DNA from: Pseudolabrys sp.
GTDB taxonomy: Bacteria > Pseudomonadota > Alphaproteobacteria > Rhizobiales > Xanthobacteraceae
DNA length: 64,000 bases
Assembly: GCA_022843325.1 (NCBI GenBank)
Contig: JALHNV010000001.1
Span: 1 to 64,000 of the forward strand
Direction of reading: 5' to 3'
Each line of letters opens with the position of its first letter. The first letter of the stretch is position 1. The position numbers and the translations under genes are program-made. Under the pieces are notes generated by a model. The model worked only from the letters and a program-made list of their open reading frames with translations. It made no database searches and was not told the origin of the DNA. Below are positions 1 through 8,025 of this stretch, piece after piece.

Positions 1-64
1 CCTATGGCGCCGGGGGGGGGGCACTTCTATGACCCCACCCGACTCCTCGCTTCGCTCGGAGCCA

Positions 65-85
65 CCCTCCCCTTTCAGGGGAGGG
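65..85. repeat. Perfect 9-bp inverted repeat
   Basis: The arms CCCTCCCCT (65-73) and AGGGGAGGG (77-85) form a perfect stem with a 3-base loop, just upstream of the SDR start. There is no T-run, so it reads as a dispersed palindromic intergenic element or an mRNA hairpin rather than an intrinsic terminator. The rest of bases 1-110 holds no gene that I can support. Confidence 0.5.
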
Positions 86-110
86 ATAAAGAAAGAGGCG
101 CTTTGATCTC

Positions 111-881
111 ATGTCAGTTGAATTAACCCCCACCCCCTCCTTCCGCCTCGACGGCCGCCGCGCACTGGTGACCGGCGCCGGCCGCGGCATCGGGCTGTCC
201 GCCGCCGCCGCGCTGGCGGACGCCGGCGCGCATGTGACGCTGGCGGCACGGACTGCCAACGAGATCGAGGAAGCTGCCACCGCCATCCGCGCCCGCGGCC
301 AAAAGGCCGAGCCGCTGATCCTCGACGTCCGCGACGTCGACGCCGTGCAAACCACGCTGGCGGCGCAGGCGCCGTTCGAGATCCTGGTCAACAATGCCGG
401 CACCAACCGGCCGGCGCCGTTCGTCGACGTCAAGGTCGAGGATTTCGATTTCGTGTTCGGGCTGAACGTCCGCGCCGCCTATTTTGTGGCCCAGGCGGTG
501 GCGCGCAAACTGGTCGAGGCGAAGAAACCCGGCTCGATCATCAACATGTCGTCGCAGATGGGCCATGTCGGCGGCCCGACCCGCACCGTCTACTGCGCCA
601 CCAAGCATGCGATGGAAGGCTTCACCAAGGCGATGGCCATCGAGCTGGCGCCGCACAAGATCCGCGTCAACACGTTGGCGCCGACCTTCATCGAGACGCC
701 GATGACGCGGCCGTTCTTCCAGAACGAGGCGTTCCGCAAAGACACGCTGAGCCGCATCAAGCTCGGCCGCCTCGGCCAGCTCGAGGATCTGACCGGCGCC
801 ATCGTGTTCATGGCCTCGGACGCCGCGGCGCTGATGACCGGTACGTCGCTGGTCGTCGATGGCGGCTGGACGGCGGAGTAA
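111..881 (+). CDS. SDR family NAD(P)-dependent oxidoreductase
   Basis: A 256-residue classical short-chain dehydrogenase/reductase, the usual length for the family. The cofactor motif TGAGRGIG is at residues 21-28, NNAG at 94-97, the catalytic Ser is in the NMSS block near 147, and YCATK gives Tyr161 and Lys165. The C-terminal half ends in the typical SLVVDGGWTA block of 3-oxoacyl-ACP-reductase-like members. A cytosolic NAD(P)H-linked alcohol/ketone oxidoreductase is expected; the substrate is unknown. ATG 111 is preceded by a purine-rich stretch (aagaaagagg). The next gene is convergent, so this gene appears monocistronic at the window edge. Confidence 0.93.
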   Translation: MSVELTPTPSFRLDGRRALVTGAGRGIGLSAAAALADAGAHVTLAARTANEIEEAATAIRARGQKAEPLILDVRDVDAVQTTLAAQAPFEILVNNAGTNRPAPFVDVKVEDFDFVFGLNVRAAYFVAQAVARKLVEAKKPGSIINMSSQMGHVGGPTRTVYCATKHAMEGFTKAMAIELAPHKIRVNTLAPTFIETPMTRPFFQNEAFRKDTLSRIKLGRLGQLEDLTGAIVFMASDAAALMTGTSLVVDGGWTAE

Positions 882-895
882 GCCGCAGTCCGCTC

Positions 896-973
896 GTCCC
901 CGCGAAAGCGGGGACCCGGAGCCACAAGCTTGGCCAGAATGATCTGGCTCTGGATTCCCGCTTGCGCGGGAAT
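896..973. repeat. Paired GAAA/TTGC-loop palindromes (REP-like)
   Basis: Two small perfect palindromes are separated by about 40 bases. GTCCCCGC-GAAA-GCGGGGAC lies at 896-915 and ATTCCCGC-TTGC-GCGGGAAT at 954-973. They fill the gap between two convergent genes and resemble the dispersed intergenic palindromes common in Bradyrhizobium-type genomes. They may also act as a bidirectional terminator. A related block lies at 13103-13197. Confidence 0.55.
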
Positions 974-999
974 GAGCGGAGTATGTCGCGCCGCCGAAG

Positions 1000-1989
1000 C
1001 TAGAACAACTTCTTCAACACCTGCGGATTGAGGCAGCTGACCGGCGGCTTGCCCTGGATCAGAGCGATGGTGTTGTCGACCACCACATTGGCCATGCCTT
1101 CGCGCAGTTCCAGCACGCCGCTGCCGAGATGCGGCGTCAGCACGACGTTCTTCATCGCCACCAGCTCGGGCGACGGCGTCGGCTCGAACTCGTAGACGTC
1201 GAGGCCAGCGCCGGCGATCTTCTTGTCCTTCAGCGCGCGCACCAGCGCCGCCTCGTCGATGACCGGACCGCGCGAGGTATTGATGATGAAGGCCGTCTTC
1301 TTCATCAGCGCGAACTGCGCGTCGCTCATCAAATGCTTGGTGGCCGGCGTATACTGCGGATGCATCGACACGAAATCGGCCTCGCGCAGCACGTCCTCCA
1401 TCGACTTGTATTCGGCCTCGAGCTTGCCTTCGACTTCCGCCGACTGCCGCTGCGGGTCGCAGTAGATGATCTTCATGTCGAAGCCGCGGCCGCGGCGCGC
1501 CACCGCCTGGCCGATGCGGCCGAGACCGACGAGACCCAGCGTCTTGCCGCTGACGCCCTGCCCGGCGAAATGGTTGGACTGCGAGCCCGGATAGACGCCC
1601 TGCCGGAACAGCGTGTCACCGAGCACGATGTTGCGCGCCACCGTCACCAGCAGGCCGAAGGCAATGTCCGCGGTCGCGTTGGTGACCATCGCGGTGATGT
1701 TGGTCACCGGGATGCCAAGCTCGGTCGCGGCGTCGAGATCAATCTTGTCCTTGGTGATGTTCATGGACGAGACCGCCTTGAGATTGGGATTGGCGGTCAA
1801 TACGTCGCGGTCGACGGTGTCGTGCAGCAGCGAGATCAGAATGTCGGCGCGCTTCACGCCTTCGATCAGCTTGTCCTTGGGAAGTACCTTGCTCGAGTCC
1901 GGGTTGACCTCGACCTCGGCGCTGGCGCGCAGGCGCGCCAGCGCGCTCTCAGCGATCGGCTGGGTCACAAATACCTTGGGCTTGCTCAT
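1000..1989 (-). CDS. D-2-hydroxyacid dehydrogenase (D-glycerate/glyoxylate reductase type)
   Basis: A 329-residue D-isomer-specific 2-hydroxyacid dehydrogenase that interconverts a 2-oxoacid and a D-2-hydroxyacid with NAD(P)H. Visible features are the Rossmann glycine motif GLGRIG (155-160), the catalytic Arg in NTSRGPV (Arg240), Glu in the YEFEP segment (about 269) and His287 in TPHLGS. The ATG at 1989 overlaps by one base the TAA of the upstream flavin monooxygenase (TAATG), so the two are translationally coupled. The frame is open further upstream, but that part is antisense-like to the neighbour, so the internal ATG is the real start. The substrate is undetermined. Confidence 0.92.
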   Translation of the reverse strand: MSKPKVFVTQPIAESALARLRASAEVEVNPDSSKVLPKDKLIEGVKRADILISLLHDTVDRDVLTANPNLKAVSSMNITKDKIDLDAATELGIPVTNITAMVTNATADIAFGLLVTVARNIVLGDTLFRQGVYPGSQSNHFAGQGVSGKTLGLVGLGRIGQAVARRGRGFDMKIIYCDPQRQSAEVEGKLEAEYKSMEDVLREADFVSMHPQYTPATKHLMSDAQFALMKKTAFIINTSRGPVIDEAALVRALKDKKIAGAGLDVYEFEPTPSPELVAMKNVVLTPHLGSGVLELREGMANVVVDNTIALIQGKPPVSCLNPQVLKKLF

Positions 1990-3074
1990 TATTTCTTCAC
2001 CGCGTTGATTTTCGGGAGGACTTTCTCGGCCATCAGCACCATCGAACGTTTGCCGAGGGCCGGGTCTTTCCAGTCCTTGCCGGCATACAGCAAGGTGCCG
2101 AACTCGCCAACCGTTTCCTGATACTTCAGCAGTTCGTCGGCCACCTTGTCCGGCGTGCCGTAGGTGATCAGCTGATCGCAGACGTAGTCGAGCGTGACTT
2201 CGTCGTCCGGCTGATCGCGGTGCGACTTGAACAGCTCGATGCGACCGTTCATCTTCAGCTTGGTGTAAAGCTGCGAGTAGTAAAAGCGGTAAGGCCCGTT
2301 CGGATCGGTGGCGTAGGCCTTGGCGGTCTTTTCGTCGTCGGCGACGAAAATGCTGCGCGCCACGCGCCAGTTCGCCGGATCGGCCGGACGGCCCATGCGC
2401 TCGCAGCCTTCGACGTATTTCGGCCAGTGGCTTTTCACCCACTGCGGCATCAGGAAGTTGGCCGAGATCGGATCCCAGCCGCGCGCCGCCGCTTCGGTCA
2501 CGCCCTTGGAGAACGGCGCCACCGCGGTGACGACGATCGGCGGATGCGGGCGCTGCAACGGCTTGCCGATGTAGCCTTGCCCGAGGCTCGGGATGAAGGT
2601 GCGCTCGACCTTGATCTTCCAATACTTGCCGTCGAGGTTGTACGGCGGCTCGCCGGCCCAGATCGCCAGCACCTGGTTGATCGATTCGAGGAACATCTCG
2701 TTGCGGTTGGCATCGAGGTTGCCGAACAACTCGGCGTCGGATAGCAGGCCGCCCGGGCTGATGCCGAAGATGAAACGGCCGTCGAGCATGTGATCGAGCA
2801 TCGCGATCTGCGACGCGATAGTCGCCGGGTGGCTGTTCGGCATGTTGATGGTGCCGGTGCCCAGCTTGATGGTCTTGGTCGCGTGAACGAGGCTGGCGAT
2901 GAACAAAACGCAGGAGGTGATGTTCTCGGCGCGGTCGGTGATGTGCTCGCCGACATAACCTTCGGTGAAGCCGAGTTCGTCGGCCAGGATGAAGGCCTCG
3001 CGATCCTCACGCAGCGACTGCCGCCAGTCTTTGTCCAGCGGATGGATGGGCATGGTGAAAAAGCCGAGTTTCAT
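1989..3074 (-). CDS. LLM class flavin-dependent oxidoreductase
   Basis: A 361-residue luciferase-like monooxygenase of the TIM-barrel family, which uses F420 or reduced FMN. The N-terminus KLGFFTMPIHP and the VGEHITDR segment match the alkanal-monooxygenase-like group, as do the 'LGTGTINMPNSHPA' region and the 'GRFIFGISPGG' loop. It is the first gene of a two-gene operon with the 2-hydroxyacid dehydrogenase and is divergent from the LysR regulator at 3204, its likely controller. The physiological substrate cannot be deduced; oxygenative attack on a small organic compound is an inference. Confidence 0.9.
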   Translation of the reverse strand: MKLGFFTMPIHPLDKDWRQSLREDREAFILADELGFTEGYVGEHITDRAENITSCVLFIASLVHATKTIKLGTGTINMPNSHPATIASQIAMLDHMLDGRFIFGISPGGLLSDAELFGNLDANRNEMFLESINQVLAIWAGEPPYNLDGKYWKIKVERTFIPSLGQGYIGKPLQRPHPPIVVTAVAPFSKGVTEAAARGWDPISANFLMPQWVKSHWPKYVEGCERMGRPADPANWRVARSIFVADDEKTAKAYATDPNGPYRFYYSQLYTKLKMNGRIELFKSHRDQPDDEVTLDYVCDQLITYGTPDKVADELLKYQETVGEFGTLLYAGKDWKDPALGKRSMVLMAEKVLPKINAVKK

Positions 3075-3156
3075 CGCCTTGGTCCCTCACTTTTGGTGAT
3101 TTTTGGCCGCTTGGCGGCACCCCACGGCGCGACCGTAGAGGCATCGTCCCGGCTAA

Positions 3157-3173
3157 CGAAATAATATATTTCG
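3157..3173. promoter_or_regulatory. Probable LysR operator palindrome
   Basis: CGAAATA (3157-3163) and TATTTCG (3167-3173) form an exact 7+7 inverted repeat with a 3-base ATA spacer. It lies between a LysR regulator and the divergent gene pair it probably controls, in an otherwise GC-rich stretch. Its layout fits the T-N11-A style of LysR operators. It starts 47 bases upstream of the regulator ATG and 83 bases upstream of the divergent gene, so it may serve both autoregulation and activation. Binding is inferred from position. Confidence 0.55.
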
Positions 3174-3203
3174 CCGCTATCCATTAGGTTTTATAATAAC
3201 GAG

Positions 3204-4157
3204 ATGGCCCCCATTCCGCTGCGGCAAATCCGCGCCGTCATTGCTGTCTGCGAAGAAGGCTCCTTTACCCGCGCCGCGGAGCGGGAAAACGCCACGCAAT
3301 CCGGCATCTCCCAGCACGTCGCGGCGGTGGAGCGGGCGCTGGGGGTCAAGTTGTTCAAGCGGACGGCCGGCGCGGTGACGCCGACCCCGGCGGGCCTGCG
3401 CTATTACAAGAGCTGCGTCGAGGCCGTCGGCGCGCTGGATCACGCCGCCGAGCAGGCCCGCGCGCTGTCCGGCCAGGTGACTGGCGAACTGCGCATCGGC
3501 CTGATGCCGACCTTCACCCGCGCAGTACTCGCCCCCGTGCTGGACGACTTCGTGCCGCGCTGCCCCGAGGTCCGGTTGCACATCGTCGAAGGTTACAGCG
3601 TGCTGTTGACCGAAATGGTGCTGAACGACGAACTGGATTTTGCCGTGGTGCCGGCCTTCGAAGGGACCATCGGGCTGACGTCGCGACTCCTGGTGCGCGA
3701 CCGCGAGATGCTGGTGTCGGGGCCGACGCGCGGCCTGACGCCGCTGGCGCCGATCCGGCTGGCCCAGTTGCGGCCGCTCAAGATCGTGGTGCCCGGTCCC
3801 GGCAACATACGCCGCCGCAACCTCGACACCTATTTCCAGAGCCACGGCGTCGAGATCGAGGCAATGCTGGAAATGGACGCCATGATCGCGACGCTGGAGT
3901 TTGTCGCCCGTTCCGACTGGGTGGCGGTGTTGCCCAGCCTGATTTCGGTCAACGACATTGGCCGCGGCGAACTGATCGTCAATCCGGTGGTCGACCCGGC
4001 GTTGCATGCCGAGTTCGTCGTCATCCAGCCGACCCGGCGCACGCTGTCGACGCAGGCGCAGATGTTCCTGAAGCGTATCGAGGAAGAGGTCGTGCATATT
4101 CACGAGGTTTGGGACAAGGCGATACGCCCGGCCCGCGCGCCGCGACGGACCGGCTAG
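3204..4157 (+). CDS. LysR family transcriptional regulator
   Basis: A 317-residue LysR-type regulator. The N-terminal winged helix-turn-helix (residues about 3-62) shows the signature region with GSFTRAAE, SGISQHVAAVE and the GVKLFKR turn. The effector domain (about 90-300) starts at GELRIGLMPT. Being divergent from the flavin monooxygenase / hydroxyacid dehydrogenase operon, it is the natural regulator of that operon. It has an AT-rich promoter region with the palindrome at 3157-3173. Its stop lies in CTAG (4154-4157), whose other strand holds the stop of the convergent GST gene. Confidence 0.93.
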   Translation: MAPIPLRQIRAVIAVCEEGSFTRAAERENATQSGISQHVAAVERALGVKLFKRTAGAVTPTPAGLRYYKSCVEAVGALDHAAEQARALSGQVTGELRIGLMPTFTRAVLAPVLDDFVPRCPEVRLHIVEGYSVLLTEMVLNDELDFAVVPAFEGTIGLTSRLLVRDREMLVSGPTRGLTPLAPIRLAQLRPLKIVVPGPGNIRRRNLDTYFQSHGVEIEAMLEMDAMIATLEFVARSDWVAVLPSLISVNDIGRGELIVNPVVDPALHAEFVVIQPTRRTLSTQAQMFLKRIEEEVVHIHEVWDKAIRPARAPRRTG

Positions 4158-4804
4158 GCCGCCGGCGCGCCTGGCTGCTTCAGCGGGTGTGCCCGCGCGA
4201 AAGCGTCGTTCTTTGCGCAAGCCTCGGCAATCCGCTTCACCGTCGGATAGGGCGCAAGATCCACCTTGAAGAACGTCGCGCCGGCCACCTGACTCGCCAC
4301 ACAGATGTCGGCGATGGTGATCTGCTCGCCGTGACAGTAGGTGCCGGTGTCCTTGCCAATCGACAGATGCGCCTCCAGCCCGGTCAGCGCGGCGTTGTGC
4401 CAATGCTGCGCCCACTTCGCCACGCCGGCTTCGTCAATCTTGAACGCCGAAGCCAGATATTCGCGCACCCGCGGCACGACCAGCGGATGAGAGTCAGCCG
4501 CGACAATCTGCGCCAGCGCGCGCACCCGCGCCCGCGCCTTCGCATCGCGCGGCAAAAGCGGCGGATGAGGATGTACCTCGTCAAGATATTCGATGATCGC
4601 CAGAGATTCGAACAAGGCCGGTCCATCGCCATCGATTAGCGCCGGCAGCGCCATCATCGGATTGACCTCGCGGTATTTCGGGTCGCGCTGATGGCCTTTC
4701 ATAAGGTCGACCTCGATTACCTCGTCGGGAACGAGACCCTTGAGATTGAGCGCGATGCGTACGCGATAGGTCGCCAGCGACCGCCAGAACGAAAAAAGCT
4801 TCAT
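4154..4804 (-). CDS. Glutathione S-transferase family protein (zeta-like / maleylacetoacetate isomerase type)
   Basis: A 216-residue GST. The thioredoxin-fold N-domain (about 1-85) opens with KLFSFWRSLATYRVRIAL, close to the zeta-class pattern S-x-R-V-R-I-A-L. It contains the cis-Pro segment MMALPALID and the ESLAIIEYL glutathione-contact block. The all-helical C-domain carries the ITIADICVASQV motif. Zeta GSTs isomerise maleylacetoacetate or maleylpyruvate in aromatic ring-cleavage pathways, which would suit the catabolic surroundings; this role is inferred. It lies downstream of the HIBADH-like gene (32-base gap) and probably shares its transcript. Confidence 0.85.
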   Translation of the reverse strand: MKLFSFWRSLATYRVRIALNLKGLVPDEVIEVDLMKGHQRDPKYREVNPMMALPALIDGDGPALFESLAIIEYLDEVHPHPPLLPRDAKARARVRALAQIVAADSHPLVVPRVREYLASAFKIDEAGVAKWAQHWHNAALTGLEAHLSIGKDTGTYCHGEQITIADICVASQVAGATFFKVDLAPYPTVKRIAEACAKNDAFARAHPLKQPGAPAA

Positions 4805-4836
4805 TTCCCGCCTCCCCGGTGCGCCGCGCGCGGCGG

Positions 4837-5721
4837 CTATTTCTGTTTGGTCGCCCAATAGACGGTCAGTTGCGCGCCGTCGCCGTTGCCTTGCCCGTTC
4901 CGGGTGGCATCCTCGAACCCGGCCAGCGCCGCTTTGGTGGCAAGCATGTCGGCGCCCATCGACTCGCCGGTCGCGACCATGGTGCGCAGGTCTTTCACCG
5001 CATTGTCGATCGTGAACGTGGCCGGCCCCGGGTCGCCGCCCTGGAACATGGTGACGATCATCGGCGCGCGACTTTTCAATCCATTGTTGGCGCCGTTGCT
5101 GTCGACGAACAGATCGAGCAGCCGCTGCGGCTCCCAGCCGGCAGCGCGGGCAATGGCGAAGGCTTCGCCAAATGCCTGCCACGCCACCATCAGCGGCAGG
5201 TTGATCGCGAGCTTCATCGACGCGCCGGTGCCGACCGCACCGCAATGCTCGACCCGCCGGCATAGTTGCTCGAGGATCGGCTGGGCGCGTTCGGCGTCCT
5301 CGGGCGTCGCGCCCATCAGGCCGAGCAACTGGCCCTTGCGCGCCGGCACCGTCGAGCCGCCGACGGGACACTCGACCAGAGCCGCACCCTTGGCGCGCAC
5401 CTTGGCATCAAGTTCGGTATGTACGTTCGGCGCCACCGTGCTCATTTCGATCAGCAGCTTGCCCTTGACGTCCCCCGACAGGAGGCCGTTCGGACCGTTG
5501 TAGACGGCGTCGATCGACTTGCCGTCGGTCAGCAGCGTGATGACCGCTTCGGTGGTGCTGGCGAGTTCGGCCGGCGTCGCCGCCACCTTGGCGCCGATGT
5601 CGGCAAGCGGCTTGGTCTTGTCGGCGTTGCGGTTCCAGACGCTGACCTCGTGTCCCACCTCGATCAGCCGCGCCGCGACGTTCGCGCCCATGGCGCCAAG
5701 ACCCGCTACACCGATCTTCAT
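4837..5721 (-). CDS. NAD(P)-dependent oxidoreductase, 3-hydroxyisobutyrate dehydrogenase family
   Basis: A 294-residue beta-hydroxyacid dehydrogenase. The N-terminal Rossmann motif GVAGLGAMG is at residues 4-12. The substrate-binding segment is ECPVGGSTVPARKG near 118-130, and the catalytic Lys is in ASMKLAINL (about 170). An all-helical dimerisation domain follows. The length matches tartronate-semialdehyde reductase, glyoxylate reductase and HIBADH members. It is upstream of, and probably co-transcribed with, the GST. A second, diverged member of the same family is transcribed away from it at 5895. Confidence 0.9.
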   Translation of the reverse strand: MKIGVAGLGAMGANVAARLIEVGHEVSVWNRNADKTKPLADIGAKVAATPAELASTTEAVITLLTDGKSIDAVYNGPNGLLSGDVKGKLLIEMSTVAPNVHTELDAKVRAKGAALVECPVGGSTVPARKGQLLGLMGATPEDAERAQPILEQLCRRVEHCGAVGTGASMKLAINLPLMVAWQAFGEAFAIARAAGWEPQRLLDLFVDSNGANNGLKSRAPMIVTMFQGGDPGPATFTIDNAVKDLRTMVATGESMGADMLATKAALAGFEDATRNGQGNGDGAQLTVYWATKQK

Positions 5722-5894
5722 TGAAGCTCTCCCTGAATGCTCTGCTCTTTACCGAACGTTAGGCGATCGCGGCGCGGCGTGAAAGCCGCCTTCGGCGCGA
5801 GCCCACTCGACAGGCCGGGGCTGTAGCGCATAAGACGGAACCGGACAACGCGCGTTTAGTGCGCGCGTCGCAAATGCATCGGGGAGATCATCGA

Positions 5895-6797
5895 ATGGCG
5901 AAGAAAAGCAAAGGAACCGTTGGCGTTATCGGCCTCGGGATCATGGGCGGCTCGTTCGCCAAGAACCTTACCGCCGCCGGCTGGCGCGTAGTCGGTTACG
6001 ATCCGAGCGCCGCAGCCCGCCGCAAAGCGGAGCGCGCCGGCGTCGAGATCGTCAAAAGCGCCGCCGAGGTGGCCGCGCGGGCGCCGACCATTCTGACCAG
6101 CCTGCCGAAGCCGCAGGCTTTGATGGCAACGGCGCGCGAAATCGCCGCCGCGAAGCTGAAGAGCAAGGTGTTCGTGGAAATGAGCACCTTCGCCATCGCC
6201 GACAAGGAAAAGGCCCAGAGCGTGTTCGCGAAGGCCGGCCACACGATGCTCGACACCCCGGTCAGCGGCACCGGCGCGCAGGCTGCGGCCGGCGATCTGG
6301 TCTTCTACGCCAGCGGCAACCCGGCCATCGTCAAGCGCCTGCGGCCGATGTTCGAAAGCTTCGGCCGGCGCGTCTACGACGTCGGCGCCTTCGGCAACGG
6401 CAGCAAGATGAAATACGTCGCCAACCTGCTGGTGGCGATCAACAACGTCGCCAGCGCCGAGGCGATGGTGCTCGGCATGAAGGCGGGCCTGCCGCCGCAG
6501 GTGATATTTGACCTGGTGAAAGCCGGCGCCGCCAATTCGCGGGTCTTCGAGCTGCGCGCGCCGATGATGGTGAAGGGCACCTACAACGACGTTACCATGA
6601 AGATCGACGTTTGGGACAAGGACATGCAGGTGATCGGCGACTATGCGCGCAAGATCAAAGTGCCGACGCCGATGTTTGACGCCTCGAAACCCGTCTACCT
6701 CAAGGCCATGAAAAGCGGCTTGGGCATGAAGGATACCGCCGCGGTCTGCGCGGTGCTCGAAAAACAGGCCAAAGTGAAACGCGGGAAGCGCCGCTAA
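5895..6797 (+). CDS. NAD(P)-dependent oxidoreductase, 3-hydroxyisobutyrate dehydrogenase family
   Basis: A 300-residue beta-hydroxyacid dehydrogenase. It shows GVIGLGIMGGSF at the N-terminus, the substrate loop DTPVSGTGAQAAAGDL, and the catalytic Lys in NGSKMKYVANLL. I chose ATG 5895 over an in-frame GTG at 5859 because GGGGAG sits about 9 bases upstream and the protein then starts just before the Rossmann fold. It is divergent from the family member at 4837 and is likely a paralogue with a different 2-hydroxyacid substrate. Confidence 0.9.
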   Translation: MAKKSKGTVGVIGLGIMGGSFAKNLTAAGWRVVGYDPSAAARRKAERAGVEIVKSAAEVAARAPTILTSLPKPQALMATAREIAAAKLKSKVFVEMSTFAIADKEKAQSVFAKAGHTMLDTPVSGTGAQAAAGDLVFYASGNPAIVKRLRPMFESFGRRVYDVGAFGNGSKMKYVANLLVAINNVASAEAMVLGMKAGLPPQVIFDLVKAGAANSRVFELRAPMMVKGTYNDVTMKIDVWDKDMQVIGDYARKIKVPTPMFDASKPVYLKAMKSGLGMKDTAAVCAVLEKQAKVKRGKRR

Positions 6798-6814
6798 CCG
6801 GCCCGCAGGAGCCG

Positions 6815-6843
6815 ACCGCCGGGTGGCTACGGCCTCCGGCGGT
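6815..6843. terminator. Possible terminator hairpin after the HIBADH-like gene
   Basis: ACCGCCGG (6815-6822) and CCGGCGGT (6836-6843) give an 8-bp GC stem with a 13-base loop, 18 bases after the stop codon. There is no clear U-tract, so confidence is low. The remaining bases to 6974 form the leader of the first liv operon, ending in a purine-rich ribosome site (aaaaaggggaaac). Confidence 0.3.
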
Positions 6844-6974
6844 TGCTAGGCAGCCGCGCGCAGGGATGACGCCGCAACAACTTCGCCGTGCGTCCATTTT
6901 TAAGTGTTCATTTCTGCAAAAGCTAAGGTAAGCTTCCCCCAACCTTCGAAGTAACAGAAGGAAAAAGGGGAAAC

Positions 6975-8015
6975 ATGAATACGCAGTTCTGGATCATCCA
7001 GACGTTCAACGGCGTCTCGTATGGTGCGTTGCTGTTTCTGATCGGCAGCGGCTTGTCGTTGATCTTCGGCGTCATGCGCATCGTCAATCTGGCGCACGGC
7101 TCGTATTTCCTCTTGGGCGGCTACGTCGCCCTCTCGGTCATCGAAGCAACCGGGTCCTGGGCATTATCGCTGCCGGTCGCCGCGCTGACCATCGCCGCGC
7201 TCGGCATTGCCATGGAGCGGCTGTTCCTGCGCTCCGAAGGTTTCGCCTTCCTCCGCAACGCCGTGCTCGCCGCCGGTCTCGCGGTTCTCGTCAGCCTCGG
7301 CATCTCCGCAGCCTCACCGCAACTGCTGGGAGGCGGCTGGCTGCAGTTCATGATTCTCGCCGGCGTCGCCGCCGTACTGATCTTCCTGCTGCTGAGCCGC
7401 ATCTCGGTGCTGCCGATCGAAACCGACGTATTGCGCCAGGTGCTGCTGACGGTCGGTTTCGCCTTCCTGTTCCAGCAGGGCGCGCTCGACATCTGGGGCG
7501 GCAACAACATGGACATCCAGCCGCCGCCGGCGTTCACGCAGAGCATCGTCGTTGGCGGCATTTACCTGCCGCTGTACCGCGTCTTCATGATCGGCATGGC
7601 GCTGGTGATCGGTATCGTGCTGTGGCTGGTGATGGAAAAGACACGCATGGGCGCCGCTGTGCGCGCCACTGTTGACGATGCGCAGATGGCGCGCGGCGTC
7701 GGCATCAACACCAACCTCGTCTCGATGTTCATCTTCGCGCTCGGCGCATTTCTCGCCGCGCTCGGCGGCGTCATTGGCGGCGCCTTTCTCGGCATCTATC
7801 CGGGCCTCGATTTCGAAATGCTGCCGCTGGCCTTCGCCGTTGTCATCATCGGCGGCATGGGCAGCCTCGGCGGCGCCGCGATTGGCGCGTTGGCCGTCGG
7901 TCTGGCCGATAATTTCGGCAAGGCGCTGTTCCCGGAGTTCTCCTACTTCACGCTTTACGCCCCCATGGTCCTGATCCTGGCGATCAAGCCGACCGGCCTG
8001 TTTGGACGAGAGTGA
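6975..8015 (+). CDS. Branched-chain amino acid-type ABC transporter permease (LivH)
   Basis: A 346-residue polytopic inner-membrane permease of the HAAT family. It shows the typical N-terminal FNGVSYGALLFLIGSGLSL and the FGVMRIVNLAHG signature, about eight hydrophobic segments and the ATP-ase-coupling region ARGVGINTNLVSMFIFALG. It is the first gene of an operon with livM, binding protein, livG, livF and an amidohydrolase. Together with LivM it forms the membrane channel. Members import branched-chain amino acids, amides, urea or aromatic acids; the substrate here is unknown. Confidence 0.92.
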   Translation: MNTQFWIIQTFNGVSYGALLFLIGSGLSLIFGVMRIVNLAHGSYFLLGGYVALSVIEATGSWALSLPVAALTIAALGIAMERLFLRSEGFAFLRNAVLAAGLAVLVSLGISAASPQLLGGGWLQFMILAGVAAVLIFLLLSRISVLPIETDVLRQVLLTVGFAFLFQQGALDIWGGNNMDIQPPPAFTQSIVVGGIYLPLYRVFMIGMALVIGIVLWLVMEKTRMGAAVRATVDDAQMARGVGINTNLVSMFIFALGAFLAALGGVIGGAFLGIYPGLDFEMLPLAFAVVIIGGMGSLGGAAIGALAVGLADNFGKALFPEFSYFTLYAPMVLILAIKPTGLFGRE

Positions 8016-8025
8016 GCAGAACGCC

